Assembly: GCA_014825775.1 (NCBI GenBank)
Contig: MVAQ01000064.1
Location: forward strand, 30,956 to 94,955
Direction: 5' to 3'
Length of the DNA stretch: 64,000 bases
Source: Krasilnikovozyma curviuscula
Lineage: Eukaryota > Basidiomycota > Tremellomycetes > Cystofilobasidiales > Mrakiaceae
Under the pieces are notes generated by a model. That model made no database searches, was not told where the DNA came from, and saw nothing but the letters and a program-made list of their open reading frames with translations. Positions 59,675 through 64,000 of this stretch are shown piece after piece; within the stretch, counting starts at the first letter, position 1, and each line of letters opens with the position of its first letter. A program made the position numbers and the translations under genes.

Positions 59675-61823
59675 ATGAGTGACTCACTGACGACGCAACA
59701 GATCATCGACACTGCAACACGAGATCATTATCTCTCGAGTGAGTGATTATGTCTTTCCTCCGTTGAATTCGAGCGCTCACTTATCTCGCTGCCTCTCGTT
59801 CTGTATAGATTTCAGCAGACACCCTACAATCGATGAGGTCAAAGCTGCGAGAGAGCTTATAGCCCAAGCTGACCAGGTCAATCATCCTAGCCTTGTTCTC
59901 TCTCAACAGCTGCTCTAGTTCTCAACCTTTTTTTTTCTTTTCTTTTTTCCTACTTCGTGCTCTCATGCAGCTTGCCAATCCCGCCTCTGCTTCTTCCATT
60001 CCAAAGGTCAGTAGTGAGATCACTCTTCTCGGCTGACAGACTGTCACCGACGTCCTCTCGTTTTTCATTTGTAGCTGTCAAGTTCTTCAGCCCCGCTTAC
60101 TCTGGTTCGAGCTAAGCTCATGATCCAAGATTCTACATACAGTCCAGAAGTGTTCCTCCCATATTCAGAGACAAACCAAGATGATTCCAATGGGGATGAA
60201 CTTGACTATTCTCTGCTAAGGGAAAGGAGTCTGGCATTTGCAGTCTCAGTCCCAGGTGAAGCAGCGTGGTTGAACGATGTACGCAGTCCCTGTATATCCT
60301 TTTGGATTTCCTTCAAAGAATCTGACATCGCCTCATCTAATCAAACTGCTTATGAAGGCATCGGGTGATGATGATGCGGCCTCGGCTCCCCATCCATCAA
60401 TCTCTCACAAGTTTCCACTCAGTTTCAACGGGTCAAGATCGAAAACAGGAACAGGAGCGTTTTTGAAGATTTATGACAGTGAAGTAAACGGAAACGGTAT
60501 TCCAGTCATGACGGTTCAGGAAGTGGTTGGAGTTTTGACGACTGCACCGTGAGTCTGATTGCCGATCCACAGCAATTTTGCGTTGAATGAAGCTGATGAT
60601 CAATCACGAAACTCATGAAACGTCTAATAGAGTCAAAACGGTGCCATCTTCACTACCAGATCTCAACAACTTGTCACTATCTGGCTCTTCATCTATCCAC
60701 ACAATACACGTTCTGCATTTGATCCCACCTCCCACCTCAGCCATCGCAGAACCAAATCCTACCATCTTGAACGAACTCTTGAAGCTCCTTCAGCTCTACC
60801 TTAACAATGCACCACTCTGGGCTGCCGAATTAGTTCTTGTCGTGCTAATTGGTAAAGCCATCCCAGGTGTTGCGCCAATCACCCTGGCTATTCACTCTCT
60901 ACCGACAGAGTACAAACACAAGCTTGAAATCTTCCTCGCCCAGGTACTACCCCAGTTTGTCCCCATCGATTTGTCTATCAACTCCCTCAACACTTCTTCT
61001 TTCTCTCCGGCTTCCCGAACCGTAGCGGCCACCTCGGAGACAGAGGATCAGGAAGACTTGCAGGCCGGTGTTCTCCAATTGGCGGCTGGAACCGTCTTGT
61101 GGATTGACGAGTCTCCTCTTGGTAACGGTGGTACTCTAAACGCCAAAGGATTGAAAAACTTGCAGTCGTTGAAGGATGCTATGAAGGAGCAGGTCCTCAA
61201 GATTGCTTTTCCTTTCTCTGAATTCACATTCCCAGTGGATCTGGTTGGTGTAGTCATTTCGGACGGTTCTGGTAAGACTCTAATAGAAGTGAGTCGTACC
61301 TTCATCTATCTGCGGAGTTCTGAAATTTCTTTAGACTCTGATATTTCCCTCCTTCTGGAATGCAGACGGACGCGGATCTGTACCTCCAGCCCGTCCCCAC
61401 AGCTGCGCCTGCGTCGATACCTGAGCCAACTGTCGGACAATTGGAGCAGTTCAGGAAGATAATATCCTCTGCTAGAACTGTTACTTTGTCAGTTCCAGCT
61501 GAGGTGTCTGAGGTAAGTAATTATCTAGCGGCCTCTTAGGCGAAAAATTCAGGCTGAGGAAACGTCCGCCCACTCTACAGGTCATTCAAACTCAATTTGT
61601 TGCTTCACGAAGCTCCTCTGCTGCTGAGAACACTCGGATGACACCTGATGACTTGGCACTTAAGATGAAGCTGGCGCGAGGTCTCGCTTCGGTGAAAGGG
61701 TTGTCAAAGTTGGACGTCACGACTTGGGAACGGGCATGTGAGATCGAGGATTGTAGGAGAGGAGACGTCTCACTGGGCCACCCCTCTCCACAGTCACTTA
61801 CAGAGAACACTGTCGGTAGATAG
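59675..61823 (+). CDS. MCMBP: MCM-complex-binding protein (MCMBP/ETG1 type)
   Basis: Nuclear protein that binds MCM3-7 and helps assemble or unload the replicative helicase (PF09739). It starts MSDSLTTQQIIDTATRDHYL at 59675. Small exons then cover FSRHPTIDEVKAARELIAQ, LTLVRAKLMIQDSTYSPEVF, LLRERSLAFAVSVPGEAAWL and TGAFLKIYDSEVNGNGIPVM (the family's short strand block). TVQEVVGVLTTAP, IHTIHVLHLIPPP and LNELLKLLQLYLNNAPLWAA follow. Next come GVLQLAAGTVLWIDESPLGN (the conserved LxLPxxTxLVIDE-like element), LKNLQSLKDAMKEQVLKIAF and DADLYLQPVP. The C-terminal helix MTPDDLALKMKLARGLASVK and TWERACEIEDCRRGD match the end of human MCMBP. Stop at 61823. Length of about 600 aa is normal. Confidence 0.9.
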
Positions 61824-62360
61824 ACTGAAGGTAATTTTGACTGTATTGATATTGGTCGCCGGCCGACCCTTGCTTGTGTTTGATGGACTGAAAAACTCGG
61901 TGTTTGTACTCGAAAGGAATATATCCTAACGCTCTGTTTTTGTGGTTCTATGAAGAAGCGAAAAGAAATCTATTTGGTTTTGAGACTTTAGCCTTTGATA
62001 CGAATTTAAAAACATATTTTGCGCACAATAACATTGGTTTCGCCCCAGTCACCGGATGCCGCCGCTCGCGAGGGGGACGGGTTAGGACGGGGACCCGTCC
62101 CAGTGGCGAAAATTCGCGAATTTTCGCGTCTGGGACGGCTTTTTTTATTTTTTTAGGCCATCCCATTCGCGAGGAGGACGCTATTTACTTTGCAGTATCG
62201 AGACCTATCTGACGTCACAACTAGCTAAGCTCCTCCTGTTGTTCAACCATCATCAGAAAGCTTTGGCATTGAATTTCTGGCGTGGAAGGTCACTCAACCT
62301 GCTCAGAGATCAGATGTTACGGACGAAGAACACGCTCAACGTTTTTGGATTACTTTCTCA
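61824..62360. other. spacer leading into the repeat island
   Basis: No gene is supported. The right part (about 62040-62200) carries a GC-rich module with CTCGCGA-type elements and a strong hairpin that resembles part of the foldback arms (see separate entry). Confidence 0.5.
62060..62200. repeat. GC-rich CTCGCGA module with nested hairpin
   Basis: Contains CTCGCGAGGGGGACG and TTCGCGAGGAGGACG, both variants of a sequence in the arms of the foldback element at 62361-63390. Inside is a perfect 20-bp palindrome (62107-62126, CGAAAATTCGCGAATTTTCG). It is enclosed by inverted arms CCGTCCCAG and CTGGGACGG, so the whole can fold into a long hairpin. Probably a diverged relic of the same repeat family. 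Confidence 0.6.
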
Positions 62361-62618
62361 CAACACCCATGAAAATATAAACTGCCTTTTCCCTATTTCA
62401 GTTTTGAGAGAACCTTTCACCAATTTCTTTCCAGTACCTGTCAAAGGGAGTCAGCCAATGAGTTGTGAAATATTAAGCTGGATTAAAGGGTGAAATGACA
62501 AATGATAAAAAACCAGAGTTAGAAGATAAATTCATAAATTAGTTATTGTACACCTCGCGAGGGGGACGCGCGATGCCCTCCTCGCGAATTTGGGCCTTCT
62601 CGCGACTGGGGCAGAACA
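62361..62618 (+). repeat. left inverted-repeat arm
   Basis: Inverted copy of 63134-63390. The outer AT-rich part is followed by a GC-rich inner end with CTCGCGAGGGGGACGCGCGA, the same motif family as at 62060-62200. Confidence 0.85.
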
Positions 62619-63133
62619 TACATCCCTGAGTGCTGCGAGCACAATGGGCCCTAGATAGCTCTAGTCTCCTACTCCTATGCCTCGTTGGTGGCTATACCAC
62701 TATGTATGCTGCTGCAGTAGGTGTCCTTCAGGTTTACCGACACACAAATACCTCAAATTTCTGGAGAATATTGTTGGAGTCTCCTCTTGAGCAGTACTTG
62801 CTTGACTACACAGGGGAGGGGGACTCACTATGGGTACAAGACTTCAACTCTCAGCATCCACAACCATGGATTCTATCATCCGAATCCGATAACCATCATT
62901 CATGAGTATAAACCTGGCTTGGAAGCGATCTTCTGCCCAAATGACGAGCTGTTGAACATACCGTAGGGAGAAGGCAAATGGCCAACATGCAGAGATCGGC
63001 GGTGGTTTAAAAGCACTTAGAACAGCGAAGGGTTAGCTATCGTGAATAGTTCCTTTTTAAACACAAGGCTACTTTGAATATGTAGTAGATTGCTTACCAT
63101 GATTAACGATTGACTTGATGGCTCAAGTGGATT

Positions 63134-63390
63134 TGTTCTGCCCCAGTCGCGAGAAGGCCCAAATTCGCGAGGAGGGCATCGCGCGTCCCCCTCGCGAGGT
63201 GTACAATAACTAATTTATGAATTTATCTTCTAACTCTGGTTTTTTATCATTTGTCATTTCACCCTTTAATCCAGCTTAATATTTCACAACTCATTGGCTG
63301 ACTCCCTTTGACAGGTACTGGAAAGAAATTGGTGAAAGGTTCTCTCAAAATTAGAATAGGGAAAGGCAGTTTAAATTTTTATGGGTGTTG
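63134..63390 (-). repeat. right inverted-repeat arm
   Basis: Inverted copy of 62361-62618; the main differences are within about 40 bp of the outer end. The final TGTTG also fits the first bases of the adjoining LTR. Confidence 0.85.
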
Positions 63391-63726
63391 CTGTTGAAGT
63401 GCAACAAGACTCACAAGCATTAAGAGCGGATAACGGATGTTGCAGGGATGTTTCAAGGAACGGAAAGAGGGAGAGAAAGGAAATTGAGGGATGAGTTGGC
63501 GGTAGAAGAAAGACACGGGAGCGGATATCTACTTTGAGATCCGCTGAATTTGCTTCCTTATTTCTATATAAACTAGGCATTTTCCCTCTTAGAATTAGTT
63601 CTTCACTTGCTTTCTATCATCTCTCAGGTACTTATTAGTTAGTATTCTTTCTAAACTCTTTCTATTGTATTTACTTGCTTTCTATCATCTCTCAGTCTCA
63701 GCGCCACCTATATCTATATCTCAACA
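63386..63726 (+). mobile_element. probable 5' LTR of a retrotransposon
   Basis: Bounded by TGTTG and CAACA, giving about 341 bp, directly followed by CGTTATCAGCACC and a gag-like frame. A TATATAAA promoter box lies at 63565-63572. A 23-bp direct repeat (ACTTGCTTTCTATCATCTCT...) occurs at 63604-63626 and 63673-63695. The CAACACGTTATCAGCAC junction resembles the LTR/primer-site border common in Ty1/copia elements; this is from general knowledge. The 3' LTR lies outside the window, so the left boundary is inferred and overlaps the foldback arm by 5 bp. Confidence 0.5.
63565..63572 (+). promoter_or_regulatory. TATA box in the LTR
   Basis: TATATAAA about 178 nt before the gag-like ATG, at the position expected for the LTR promoter. 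Confidence 0.45.
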
Positions 63727-63742
63727 CGTTATCAGCACCAAT

Positions 63743-64000
63743 ATGCTTAACACACACCCTTCCCCGGCACAGATCCTTTCAGCCGACAGACAGTTCAACC
63801 AGATCGATAAACTGAAGGAGAAAGGATATGTCTGCTGGTCGCTCAAGATGATGATAGCCTTGGAGGAGTCCAAGTGCAAGGCCCTCGTCCTAGGACTCGA
63901 ACCACGTCCAGAACCAGGTACCACTCAACAAGAAGGTTCACTCACCCTTGATCCGGCATCCATCCCACTTCCTGGAAGCTCTATCACCGAAGAAGTAATG
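63743..64000 (+). CDS. gag-like start of a Ty1/copia-type retrotransposon (truncated by window end)
   Basis: A frame open from ATG 63743 to the end of the window, 86 codons. It begins MLNTHPSPAQILSADRQFNQ and continues IDKLKEKGYVCWSLKMMIAL and EESKCKALVLGLEPRPEPG. The L-x-x-x-G-Y-x-x-W-x-x-x-M pattern with a following Lys/Cys-rich helix is typical of the first part of copia-type Gag (N-terminal domain that recognises a short stretch around Trp). No frameshift is seen in this part, so the element could be recent. Whether pol follows is not visible. Confidence 0.6.
   Translation, partial: MLNTHPSPAQILSADRQFNQIDKLKEKGYVCWSLKMMIALEESKCKALVLGLEPRPEPGTTQQEGSLTLDPASIPLPGSSITEEVM

Larger units (their letters stand above)
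62361..63390. mobile_element. 1.03-kb foldback-type element with long inverted repeats
   Basis: Two arms, 62361-62618 and 63134-63390, are inverted copies of about 257 bp differing at only a few positions near the outer ends, so well above 95% identical. Outer termini are CAACACCCAT and ATGGGTGTTG. The central 515 bp has no transposase I can recognise, only short open frames such as one containing YGYKTSTLSIHNHGFYHPNP (about 62840-62970). The structure fits a non-autonomous foldback element or a head-to-head duplicated MITE. I could not identify a target-site duplication. Confidence 0.7.

Overview
The window looks like nuclear DNA of a basidiomycete fungus, most likely a Tremellomycete-type yeast. 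This is an inference from content, not a database match. Genes are dense on both strands and cut by many short (about 45-100 nt) GT-AG introns, with GTGAGT, GTGCGT and GTACGT donors. The gene set is fungal: two Zn2Cys6 regulators, a MedA-type regulator, an OPT transporter, an FSH1 hydrolase, a WSC-like protein, and an Ala/Ser-rich protein with signal peptide and GPI-like tail. Where I give exon joins I checked that the reading phase closes; elsewhere only start and stop are firm.

Layout. 0-6 kb: the 3' part of a GATOR2 Mio/SEA4 gene (+), an orphan disordered protein with six NSESES-type motifs (-), two doubtful small genes (+), and a WSC-like gene (-). 6-14.4 kb: two tandem paralogous Zn2Cys6 regulators (-) and an FSH1-family serine hydrolase with a His-rich tail (-). 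14.4-18.2 kb: a long intergenic stretch, then a MedA/Medusa-type regulator (+). 18.5-24 kb: a tail-anchored orphan (-), an unknown protein (-), a DJ-1/PARK7 homologue (+) and a small surface-type protein with a 16-nt microexon (-). 24-32.3 kb: a 7TM receptor-like protein (+), an SH3 protein (-), a WW-domain protein (-) and an NmrA-like protein (-). 32.3-34.8 kb: no convincing gene. 34.8-42 kb: OPT transporter, deoxyhypusine synthase and a one-TM orphan (all +). 42.3-50.4 kb: CDC4 (+), RCC1 (-) and proteasome alpha4/PRE6 (-). 51.2 kb: an intron-containing tRNA-Thr. 52-61.8 kb: DHA1 MFS transporter, EST1/SMG-type PIN protein and MCM-binding protein (all +). 61.8-64 kb: a repeat island with a GC-rich hairpin, a 1.03-kb foldback element and the 5' end of an LTR retrotransposon.

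How the genes relate. Most are unlinked housekeeping functions: GATOR2 nutrient signalling, hypusination, ubiquitin-proteasome turnover and Ran exchange, NMD or telomere biology, and MCM handling. There is no biosynthetic cluster, CRISPR or viral module. The most distinctive items are the NSESES repeat protein, the tandem regulators whose homology runs past the stop codons, the two microscale surface-protein genes, and the fresh inverted-repeat element abutting a retrotransposon.
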